Assembly (NCBI RefSeq): GCF_000346615.1
Contig: NZ_ANNU01000005.1
Location: 1-64,000 of the forward strand
DNA length: 64,000 nucleotides
From: Nafulsella turpanensis ZLM-10
Lineage (GTDB): Bacteria; Bacteroidota; Bacteroidia; Cytophagales; Cyclobacteriaceae
Direction of reading: 5' to 3'
Each line of letters opens with the position of its first letter. Position 1 is the stretch's first letter. Below the pieces are notes generated by a model that saw only the letters and a list, made by a program, of their open reading frames with translations, had not been told where the DNA came from and did not search any database. Shown here piece by piece: positions 51,303-58,854 of this stretch. Both the position numbers and the translations under genes were made by a program.

Positions 51303-51851
51303 ATGAAAAACAAATTTGTACTTGCTTTAACAGCATTAATGCTTGCCGGATTTTCAGTATTTGCGCAGGGAACCACTAATAAGCCAATAAAAATCGGCTA
51401 CGCCAGTGTTAATTATATTTTGAGCGAAATGCCGGAGTATAAGCAAATAGAGCAGCAGCTGATGGAATATGAAAAGCAGCTCTCTAACCAGCTTCAGTCG
51501 CAGTACCAGGAGCTTCAAACCAAGGCGACTACTTACCAGCAGAGTGCCGAAACCATGCTGCCGGAAATTCGCCAGCAGAAAGAAACTGAATTACGCGAAC
51601 TACAGGGTCGCATCGAGAAATTCCAGCGCGATGCCCAGCAGCTAATCCAGAAGAAAGAAGCTGACCTTTTGGCGCCGGCTTACGATAAAATTCAGAAAAA
51701 TATAGACGTTGTAGCTGCAGAAAATAACTATACACACGTACTTAACTCAGAAGTAGCCGGTGTACCTACTCTTCTGTTCGTATCAGACCAGAGCCACGAT
51801 ATCTCAAACCTGATATTGAAGAAAATGGGAATTACTCCTACCCAGGAATAA
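51303..51851 (+). CDS. OmpH/Skp family periplasmic chaperone (second copy)
   Basis: A 182-residue paralogue of the preceding gene: signal peptide to about residue 22 (VFAQ), IGYASVNYILSEMPEYKQIE, then the coiled coil and ENNYTHVLNSEVAGVPTLLF. The ATG at 51303 is better than the GTG at 51297 since it begins the signal peptide. Ends at a strong terminator, which closes the run that began at yqeY. Confidence 0.93.
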   Translation: MKNKFVLALTALMLAGFSVFAQGTTNKPIKIGYASVNYILSEMPEYKQIEQQLMEYEKQLSNQLQSQYQELQTKATTYQQSAETMLPEIRQQKETELRELQGRIEKFQRDAQQLIQKKEADLLAPAYDKIQKNIDVVAAENNYTHVLNSEVAGVPTLLFVSDQSHDISNLILKKMGITPTQE

Positions 51852-51871
51852 AAAATATCTCTTATCTTTAT

Positions 51872-51905
51872 AAGCCCCGCTGCAGTTTGCTCCGGGGCTT
51901 TTTTA
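51872..51905 (+). terminator. Terminator of the bamA-ompH transcript
   Basis: AAGCCCCG (51872-51879) pairs with CGGGGCTT (51893-51900), then six T. Confidence 0.92.
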
Positions 51906-51953
51906 TGGTTTCATTTGAAGCTTTACAAGGGCTTCGCTACTGATCTACTGCTT

Positions 51954-52865
51954 ATGCAACCTCCTTTTCTAACCCAAGGCGACACCATTGGCATCCTCTC
52001 CACTGCCCGAAAAACCGAGGCAGCCACCATCCATAAGGCAGTTAGGATAATGGAAGGCTTAGGATACAGGGTAAAGCTTGCTCCAAACCTTTTTGCCGAT
52101 GCTCATCAGTTTGCCGGCACCGATGCCGAAAGAATTACTGACATGCACACCCTCCTGCAGGACCAGGAAGTAAAGGCAATTATTTGTGCCCGTGGCGGCT
52201 ACGGAACCAGTCGGATTGTCGATAAGATCGACTGGTCTTTACTAGATCGCCAGCCAAAATGGATTTGCGGCTTTAGCGATGTTACCGCTATTCTGTGTCA
52301 CCTCCAACGCAAAGGTATCGAAAGCATGCACTGTACCATGGCGGCTCTTTTCGATACAGAAAATGCCGAAAAAAGAACCAGCGTGGAGAGCCTCTTCCAT
52401 TTACTGGAAGGCAAACCCTTTGAAATGAAAGCGCCTTCACACTCCTTTAATCGCCCCGGGCTGGCCAGTGGAGAAATCATCGGCGGCAATCTTTCCATCC
52501 TCAACCATCTTATCGGCACTCCTTCCGACCCGGACTACCGCGGAAAGATCCTTTTTATCGAAGACCTGGATGAATACCTCTACCATGTAGACAGAATGCT
52601 GGTACAGCTAAAACGCGCCGGAAAACTGGCAGAGCTGGCAGGCCTGGTGGTAGGGCATATGTCGGCCATGAACGACAATACTATCCCTTTTGGTAAAACA
52701 GCCTATGAAATTATTCAGGAACATACTGCGGAATATTCTTACCCTTTAGCCTTTGGATTGCCTGTAGGCCATGAGCCGCTAAATATGGCTGTTCCGGTAG
52801 GAAGAAGAGTACGACTAAATATAGAGAAAGATGGCAGCCACCTCTTTGAAATTCCTTCTGCTTAA
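51954..52865 (+). CDS. LD-carboxypeptidase (muramoyltetrapeptide carboxypeptidase, S66)
   Basis: A 303-residue cytosolic serine peptidase that removes the terminal D-alanine from recycled tetrapeptides of murein. The nucleophile Ser is in ICGFSDVTAIL (near residue 106), the acid in LFIEDLDEYLYHVDRML, and the His in GLPVGHEPLNMAVPVG. The family start QPPFLTQGDTIGILSTARK supports the ATG at 51954 although the frame opens at 51915. Its stop overlaps the stop of chrA (opposite strand) by 4 bases. Confidence 0.94.
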   Translation: MQPPFLTQGDTIGILSTARKTEAATIHKAVRIMEGLGYRVKLAPNLFADAHQFAGTDAERITDMHTLLQDQEVKAIICARGGYGTSRIVDKIDWSLLDRQPKWICGFSDVTAILCHLQRKGIESMHCTMAALFDTENAEKRTSVESLFHLLEGKPFEMKAPSHSFNRPGLASGEIIGGNLSILNHLIGTPSDPDYRGKILFIEDLDEYLYHVDRMLVQLKRAGKLAELAGLVVGHMSAMNDNTIPFGKTAYEIIQEHTAEYSYPLAFGLPVGHEPLNMAVPVGRRVRLNIEKDGSHLFEIPSA

Positions 52866-54031
52866 ACCAGCCAGCCCAGCAGTAATCCTCCAATAATAAT
52901 AACAGGGGCCGGAATGCGGGTTAACAGTAGCACACCAAAAGTCAGCAGAATGATGCCAATATTAATGCTGGTAGAAGGAATAGGCTCGAAAAGCAATATC
53001 GCTGCGCCAATAACCACCCCGGCACTCGCGGCGTTTATTCCTTCCAGTGAAGCCCTCACCGGCCTGTACTTCTTGAGCTTATCCCAGAACCGAATTACAA
53101 AAAAGATCAGGAAAGTGCCGGGCAGGAAGACTCCTGCCGTGGCTGCAAAAGCACCTATTAACTGATCGCCCACGGTACCATTCTGCATACTCATAGCCCC
53201 TATATAGGCAGTAAAAGAAAAAGTAGGCCCCGGCACTGCCTGCACAATGGCAAAGCCACTCAGGAATTCTTCTGAGCTGAGGTACTGCTTAAACTCTACA
53301 AATTCGGTATACAGCAGCGGCACCAGCACCTGCCCACCCCCAAAAATAAGGCTGCCATTTCTGTAAAAGTTCTCGAACAGCCGGACAGGCAGGGACTGTG
53401 TGAGTGCACCTATAACCGCTGCTGCTATTAACACCCCTGCCCAGAGAAAGAAGTTAGCCCAATTGACACTAAAAGGGTGCTTTTCTTCCTTTGGCTGCAT
53501 TCTGTACTTTAAAGAGGTTGCCGCACCGGAAAGTAGCAGGAGCACCGGAAAAACGTAAGGCGTACGGATATAGTAGGAAATGGTAGCTGCCACCACCATC
53601 AGGAAGATATCCAGGCGATTATGAATAAGTTTAAAACTAATCTTGTAAGCAGCAAAAGCGACAAAACCTACGGCCATAGGCTGTATAAAGCGGGTAAATT
53701 CCATTGAAAAGCTCCGCTCCTCCATATGGGAAAGGGTAATTGCTGCCCCCGTCATCAGGCACACAGCCGGTAATACCCACACCAGCAGAGTAAGGTAGGC
53801 AAGCGGTGCTCCTCCTATTTTAAAACCTATGGCCGTAACTGTTTGAGTAGAGGTGGGTCCGGGTAAAATCTGGCAGAGGGCATTCAGCTCAATAAGCTCT
53901 TCTTCCGTAAGGTAGCGGCGCTTCTCTACAAACAGATCAAACATGAGCGCAAAATGGGCCTGCGGCCCTCCAAAAGCGCTAACAGCAAACAGCAGCACAT
54001 CGCGCAGAAAAATATAATGCCTGGCGACCAT
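52862..54031 (-). CDS. chrA: Chromate transporter (ChrA, long form)
   Basis: A 389-residue membrane protein with two homologous CHR halves. The first half has FLRDVLLFAVSAFGGPQAHFA and LCQILPGPTSTQT; the second has GGGQVLVPLLYTEFVEFKQY and FAIVQAVPGPTFSFTAYIG. ChrA proteins export chromate with sulfate-like specificity, though many members have no tested substrate. ATG starts are at 54088, 54055 and 54031; I favour 54031 (MVARHYIFLRD), which lies inside the terminator hairpin of the gene upstream. The hairpin may therefore affect translation of chrA. Confidence 0.85.
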   Translation of the reverse strand: MVARHYIFLRDVLLFAVSAFGGPQAHFALMFDLFVEKRRYLTEEELIELNALCQILPGPTSTQTVTAIGFKIGGAPLAYLTLLVWVLPAVCLMTGAAITLSHMEERSFSMEFTRFIQPMAVGFVAFAAYKISFKLIHNRLDIFLMVVAATISYYIRTPYVFPVLLLLSGAATSLKYRMQPKEEKHPFSVNWANFFLWAGVLIAAAVIGALTQSLPVRLFENFYRNGSLIFGGGQVLVPLLYTEFVEFKQYLSSEEFLSGFAIVQAVPGPTFSFTAYIGAMSMQNGTVGDQLIGAFAATAGVFLPGTFLIFFVIRFWDKLKKYRPVRASLEGINAASAGVVIGAAILLFEPIPSTSINIGIILLTFGVLLLTRIPAPVIIIGGLLLGWLV

Positions 54032-54054
54032 AGTTTTACTACGGTCACCAGGCA
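54008..54054 (-). terminator. Terminator of the 2OG-Fe(II) oxygenase-like gene, overlapping the chrA start
   Basis: On the minus strand TGCCTGGTGACCGTAG pairs with CTATGGTCGCCAGGCA over a 5-base loop, 16 bp with two G-U wobbles (54054-54039 and 54033-54018). TTATATTTTT follows. It is 49 bases after the oxygenase stop (54103). The preferred chrA ATG (54031-54029) is in the second arm. Confidence 0.8.
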
Positions 54055-54102
54055 TTTTTAACAGTATTCTTTGGTAGTAATTAGTCAACTCACTTCAGCC
54101 GA

Positions 54103-55077
54103 TTATTTCTTCAGGCCAATTTCTGCCAGACGCTGGTTCAGGAATTCTCCTGCAGTAATATCATCGTACTGCTTGGGGTGCTCTGCATCGATACATCCTT
54201 CCAGGCAGCTCAGGTCCATCTCTGAACGTGGATGCATAAAGAAAGGAATCGAGTAACGCGAAGAATTCATTTTTTCGCGTGGAGGGTTCACCACCCGGTG
54301 AATGGTCGACTTCAGCTTATCGTTGGTATGCCGCGCCAGCATATCGCCTACGTTTACCACTATCTGCTCCGGCAGGGCGGTTATCGGAATCCACTGCCCG
54401 TCGCGACGAAGTACCTGCAGGCCATCGGCGCTGGCCCCCATGAGCAGGGTTATCAGGTTAATGTCACCATGTTCCGCCGCACGTACTGCATCGGCCGGAA
54501 CAGCATCCGGGTTTTCGATAGGGAAATAATGGATAGGGCGAAGAATGCTGTTACCAAATTTTACCTTGTCTTCGAAATAATTCTCGTCCAGCTCAAGGAA
54601 AAGGGCAATGGCCTTCAACATGTTTTTACCTGCCTGCTCAAGAGTGCGGTAAGCCTCAAGGCAAACATCCTGCATTTCCGGCAGTTCCGTTGGCCACACA
54701 TTATCCGGGTATTCTTTTTTGATTGGATCGCTGGCATCGGTTACCTCCTGCCCGACATGGTAGAATTCCTTCAGGTCGCCTGTGCTACGGCCCTTGGCAT
54801 GCTCTTTTCCTTTAGGCGTATATCCGCGCTGGCCTGCAAGCTCAGGCTTGGCATATTTTAACTTCACCTCATCAGGCAGCTGAAAGAAGCGTTTAATTAC
54901 ATCGTAAAGCTGGCTTGTCAGTGCTTCTGAAAGGCCATGGTTTTTAATGGCTACAAAGCCTATGTTGGTATATGCAGCACCTAATTCCTGTACAAATTTA
55001 TTCTTCCGCTTCGGATCATTGCTCAGAAAATCAGCTAAATCCAGGGAGGGAATTTCATCATATAACACTTTGCTCAT
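54103..55077 (-). CDS. Isopenicillin N synthase/2-oxoglutarate-Fe(II) oxygenase family protein
   Basis: A 324-residue cytosolic double-stranded beta-helix enzyme. The iron site is His-Gly-Asp in AAEHGDINLITLLMGASADG and His in LKSTIHRVVNPP, with the oxoglutarate-binding RYSIPFFMHP (Arg-x-Ser). The N-terminal domain starts IPSLDLADFLSNDPKRKN KFVQELG. The role is unknown; most members oxidise small molecules such as plant-type hormones or amino acid derivatives, so antibiotic synthesis should not be inferred from the family name. Confidence 0.9.
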   Translation of the reverse strand: MSKVLYDEIPSLDLADFLSNDPKRKNKFVQELGAAYTNIGFVAIKNHGLSEALTSQLYDVIKRFFQLPDEVKLKYAKPELAGQRGYTPKGKEHAKGRSTGDLKEFYHVGQEVTDASDPIKKEYPDNVWPTELPEMQDVCLEAYRTLEQAGKNMLKAIALFLELDENYFEDKVKFGNSILRPIHYFPIENPDAVPADAVRAAEHGDINLITLLMGASADGLQVLRRDGQWIPITALPEQIVVNVGDMLARHTNDKLKSTIHRVVNPPREKMNSSRYSIPFFMHPRSEMDLSCLEGCIDAEHPKQYDDITAGEFLNQRLAEIGLKK

Positions 55078-55167
55078 AAGGTAGTTTGTTTGAAATGCAA
55101 ACTAATAAATTTTTAAACAACTTTTAAATTAAATACCTTCGCAAATAACAACCAACCACAAAACGCT

Positions 55168-55998
55168 ATGAAAAAATCAATTCTTTTAGCTAGTCTGTTT
55201 TCAGCCACTTTTTTTTATGCCTGCGATAGCGGACAACAAGAAACCGAGGAAGGAGAAGTCGAAGTTATTGCCGAAACTGAAGAGCCGGTAGCCGAAGAGA
55301 TCATTCTCACTCCTATTGAGGAAGATACCCAGTTTGCCAATGCCATTCTGGAGCAGAATGTTCCTGCCGAAGGAGCAGTATTAGAACCAGGGCTGGTTCC
55401 TTTCGAGTTTAATGTTAAGAATTACCAGCTGACGGAAATGACAAAGGCAGACCATGCCACCATGATAGCCAATTCCGACAAAGGACAGCACATTCACCTT
55501 ATATTGAATAACAGGCCTTACGATGCACTTTATGAAACCACTTATCAAAAAAAGCTGGAGCCCGGCAATTATGTAGAACTGGCTTTCCTTTCCCGCTCTT
55601 TCCACATGAGCCTTAAGCACCCCGAAGCCTATGTACTCCGCCAGTTTACCGTAGGCGATGTACCGGAAGAGGAAGTAGACCTGAATGCGCCGCACATGTT
55701 TTACAGCCGCCCTAAAGGCACTTATACCGGCGAAGGAGAAACCGATAAAATAATGCTCGACTTTTACCTGGTAAATACTGAGCTGGCCGAAGATGGATAT
55801 AAAGTACGTGCGACTGTTAATGACCAGGAGTTTATGATTACAGAGTGGCAGCCTTACTTCCTCGAGGGCTTACCCATGGGCGAAAATACTATTAAACTGG
55901 AGTTGCTCGATGCAGAGGGCAACCTGGTCGAAAGCCCCTTTAACCCTGTTACCCGAACCATTACACTGGAAGAGGGTGAAGAAGTACCCGCTTCCTAA
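55168..55998 (+). CDS. Lipoprotein of unknown function
   Basis: A 276-residue protein with a lipobox signal (MKKSILLASLFSATFFYAC, lipid Cys19), an acidic linker of Glu and Val (about 25-55), then a domain with FEFNVKNYQLTEMTK, GQHIHLILNNRPYDALYETT and SFHMSLKHPEAYVLRQF, perhaps a beta-sandwich. The His pair may bind a metal. It ends DFYLVNTELAEDGYKVRATV NDQEF and EWQPYFLEG. No family name is safe. It is not clearly linked to the neighbouring curlin gene, which is convergent. Confidence 0.75.
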   Translation: MKKSILLASLFSATFFYACDSGQQETEEGEVEVIAETEEPVAEEIILTPIEEDTQFANAILEQNVPAEGAVLEPGLVPFEFNVKNYQLTEMTKADHATMIANSDKGQHIHLILNNRPYDALYETTYQKKLEPGNYVELAFLSRSFHMSLKHPEAYVLRQFTVGDVPEEEVDLNAPHMFYSRPKGTYTGEGETDKIMLDFYLVNTELAEDGYKVRATVNDQEFMITEWQPYFLEGLPMGENTIKLELLDAEGNLVESPFNPVTRTITLEEGEEVPAS

Positions 55999-56029
55999 AA
56001 AGTTTAACCTGATCAACTTGCCAATTTCA

Positions 56030-56059
56030 AAGGCTGCCTGAACCGGCAGCCTTTTTTTA
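56030..56059 (+). terminator. Terminator of the lipoprotein gene
   Basis: AAGGCTGCC (56030-56038) pairs with GGCAGCCTT (56045-56053), loop TGAACC, then a run of T to 56058. Confidence 0.92.
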
Positions 56060-56301
56060 TCCTGAGAGTTGGCTAAAGCATTTATACTTCCTATTTGTAC
56101 AGCCCTCCTAATCTACAACCTACTTTTTTCCTCCTGCTTCACCTGATGAATGGAGCCTGCCTTTAGAAGCAAACCATTCATACTCTTTCCGTAAACCGGA
56201 GCCAGGTTTTTCCCTACAATCTTTTAAATTTCATTTCAACTCTTCCCATCTGGTGCTACCTCTTCGATTCCATGTTGCCTTACCTACTGCATTAAACACA
56301 G

Positions 56302-56327
56302 AAAAGGCTGCCCAAAAGGGCAGCCTT
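56302..56327 (-). terminator. Terminator of the curlin-repeat gene
   Basis: Perfect 10-bp stem AAGGCTGCCC / GGGCAGCCTT with a 4-base loop (56304-56327). On the minus strand it is followed by TTTTC, a short T-run. The stem nearly equals that of the neighbour at 56030-56053. Confidence 0.75.
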
Positions 56328-56371
56328 AATCTTTTAGGACAGACGATCGCTTTGTCTGTTACAGGTAATAA

Positions 56372-57394
56372 TTAGTACTGAATTACAGCAGCCATGTTGC
56401 CTGTACCAGTCTGGATAATGTGAGCATTATCGCCGGAACCCAGCTGCAGAACACCTGCTACGTTTGCATCTCCATACTGCTCAATCAGGGCTAAATTATC
56501 TTCGCCCCATTGCGCAACACCTGCAATGTTATTATCACCCTCCTGATGAATGGTAGCACCATTGGACTCACCGCCCTGTAAAATACCGGCAAGATTATCT
56601 GTACCATCCTGGGTGATGAAAGCTCCGTTGTACGCACCAAACTGCAGCGTAGCCGCCAGGTTACCTACCCCATACTGCGTAACTTCAGAGTTGGCATAAT
56701 CCGCATACTGGTACTGGTAAGACTCATTGTAGTCACCTTTCTGATCATACACATATGCTCTGTTCTGGAAGCCCGTCTGCTCTTGCAGAACATCTCCCTG
56801 AAAGCCTCTTTGTCTTACAAAGGCGGTGTTATCATCCCCATCCTGAGTTTGTCGGGTACGGTTACCATCGCCAAACTGGATAACGGTAGCAGCATGGGAC
56901 TCTCCACTAATCTGCTTCTGGTAAACAATACCATTATCTCCGGATTGCGTTGACATCAATCGATTAAACCGTCCTGCCTGCTGCTGGTCAATGAAATTAC
57001 CATCACCACCACCTACTTGTTTGGCTGTAGCGTTGTTCCGGTCATCGAGTTGGTACTGAAACACCTTATTATTCGTACCTTCCTGCACGACGGTAGCATT
57101 TTGTCCATTACCAAACTGCTTTGTAAAAGAGGTGTTGCTGGTTCCTTCCTGATAAGTGTTAGCTACATGTTTGGTACCATTCTGCTTGATTTCACCGTAA
57201 TTCCAGTCACCTGACTGGATAACAGTGGCATCAGAACCGCTGCCAAGCTGCTCGATAAGTACTTCATTGGAAGTGCCTGTCTGTACAGCGAAAGCTACAT
57301 GGACTGTGCCAGTCTGATAAACTTCTGATGAGGACTGTGCCATCATCATACCTGGAATTAAGAGTGCTGAGAAAAAGAGATTAAATTTTTTCAC
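56372..57394 (-). CDS. Curlin-repeat (CsgA-like) amyloid-type secreted protein
   Basis: A 340-residue protein with a signal peptide ending at about residue 19 (GMMMAQ). The rest is made of about 27 imperfect repeats of 11-12 residues with the Q-x-G-x2-N-x-A-x3-Q pattern, seen clearly in LQLGSGDNAHIIQTGTGNMA and QEGDNNIAGVAQWGEDNLAL. This is the pattern of CsgA/CsgB curlins, which stack as beta-solenoid and form functional amyloid. The protein is twice as long as E. coli CsgA. No csgB, D, E, F or G is nearby. It may be exported by Sec and used in the biofilm matrix or cell surface. Confidence 0.88.
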   Translation of the reverse strand: MKKFNLFFSALLIPGMMMAQSSSEVYQTGTVHVAFAVQTGTSNEVLIEQLGSGSDATVIQSGDWNYGEIKQNGTKHVANTYQEGTSNTSFTKQFGNGQNATVVQEGTNNKVFQYQLDDRNNATAKQVGGGDGNFIDQQQAGRFNRLMSTQSGDNGIVYQKQISGESHAATVIQFGDGNRTRQTQDGDDNTAFVRQRGFQGDVLQEQTGFQNRAYVYDQKGDYNESYQYQYADYANSEVTQYGVGNLAATLQFGAYNGAFITQDGTDNLAGILQGGESNGATIHQEGDNNIAGVAQWGEDNLALIEQYGDANVAGVLQLGSGDNAHIIQTGTGNMAAVIQY

Positions 57395-58088
57395 GATAAA
57401 AATGTTAATGGGTTGATAAAAAATAATTGTAATGATGATTACTGATACAATCAGTCAGGCATTGCTAAAAGCAGACCCTCGGGCACACGTTTACATAGCA
57501 TTATTCCCTCTACTGAGGAAATACATTTGGACTCAATTCTGAAACGCCTGTTTTTATTGCAGGAGAAGAAGGGCTTATTGCCCTATATTTATTACACAAT
57601 AATAAGCAAAATTGTTTTAAAATAATTTAACTATATCTATATATTTTATTATAATAGCCCTTAAGCCAGTATGATACCCTTGCTGCCAACATTTATATTT
57701 TATCTACATTTTAGCAATAAAAGCCATTTCAAAGCTGGTAAATATGACAACTGAAAATATTACCCGCTCATTAGCAAAAATGAATTCAACAGACTTTGTG
57801 TCTTTTCACAAAGGGACGCAAGGATAATAGCTCGCTGCGCTACCCTGGCAATAAAGTTTTGTACACTACTATTAGTCTACATAATCAGCTTACTCTCAGG
57901 ACACAAGTTATGGTTATCAGGATAAAATGAATTTGCTCCTTCTTCGCTTTTACTGACAAAAAGGCTTACCACCTTCTTACCTTCAAAAAGTTTTCCTGTA
58001 GTAATGGAAAAGTCAAAAACTTGCCACCAGAGCAGGGGCCTGGCAGGAAATAATAGAAACTGAAAGAAACTGAAACTACGGGAAAATT
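57395..58088. other. AT-rich, gene-free upstream region of the curlin gene
   Basis: Nearly 700 bases with no gene. The stretch 57560-57760 is especially AT-rich. A perfect inverted repeat ACTGAT-ACA-ATCAGT lies at 57441-57455, 47 bases before the curlin start, where an operator might be. GCTAAAAGC (57465 region) and similar short hairpins are present. No -33/-7 pair is clear on the minus strand. Such long AT-rich leaders are typical of highly regulated surface genes. Confidence 0.55.
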
Positions 58089-58778
58089 CTAACTCATTAC
58101 CTCCTGCAAAACCGAAAGCGATTTAAGCTCACCGAAATTATCGACATGGAGGCGATAGAACTGCAGGATATTTCGGAGGATGTGCTTACGTTGTTCAGCG
58201 CCCAGGCGGATGCTGGTATTAAAGCCCTGCTGCAATATAGCCTCAAGAGCCTCTTTCTCATCTGCCGCAAAACCAGAAATGTTCCCGCCAGGATGCACCT
58301 GTTCATACAACTCCTCGGCTGTACCCGGTGCAAAGCCTAAAAAACTACTAAGCTGCAGCAGAAACTGTAAATGAAAATTGCTGTAGTTTTCCTGGAGGCG
58401 ATCCAGTAGCAACACCGACTCCTGCAGAAATTCAAATAATGGCAGGCTCTGCTCTTCGCCCTTCACTGTTTTAAGTAGTACCTCGGTCATAAACAAAGCA
58501 ATGCCTGACTTTCTGAACTCGAAGGGAATGGAGGTAAAGGGCACTATGCATTTCATTTCCTTTATCCGGTGGAGGCTCGTCTGTTCCCGGTAATAAACCA
58601 CCATGTCGAGCAGTGTGAGGGGCTGGAAAAGAGCAATCCTGCTTTTTGCCTTGGACGAACGGACACTGTTAACAATATAGGACTGCATGCCGAACTCTTC
58701 AGTAAACACCTTTACAATAATGGAGCTCTCCCCATATTTCAGGTAATTTAAAACTATACCCTTGGTTTTGTGCAGCAT
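58089..58778 (-). CDS. recO: DNA repair protein RecO
   Basis: A 229-residue protein with the OB-fold N-terminus KTKGIVLNYLKYGESSIIVK VFTEEFG, then SKAKSRIALFQPLTLLDMVV and the C-terminal helical domain LSSFLGFAPGTAEELYEQ. The zinc-cysteine motif of some RecO proteins is absent, as in many Bacteroidota. It brings RecA to gaps bound by SSB. It lies 76 bases from the porZ stop on the same strand, an order found in several Bacteroidota. Confidence 0.92.
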   Translation of the reverse strand: MLHKTKGIVLNYLKYGESSIIVKVFTEEFGMQSYIVNSVRSSKAKSRIALFQPLTLLDMVVYYREQTSLHRIKEMKCIVPFTSIPFEFRKSGIALFMTEVLLKTVKGEEQSLPLFEFLQESVLLLDRLQENYSNFHLQFLLQLSSFLGFAPGTAEELYEQVHPGGNISGFAADEKEALEAILQQGFNTSIRLGAEQRKHILRNILQFYRLHVDNFGELKSLSVLQEVMS

Positions 58779-58854
58779 ATTTCCTGTAACGTTCTCTCCG
58801 GAGGTTTAGTTAACTATCCTGGTTGGGAAGTTAGGACAAAGAGTAAGATGATTG

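Noticed and set aside
54103-55077. Antibiotic (isopenicillin) biosynthesis
   Set aside because: Only the fold matches; no ACV synthetase or related genes lie near it.
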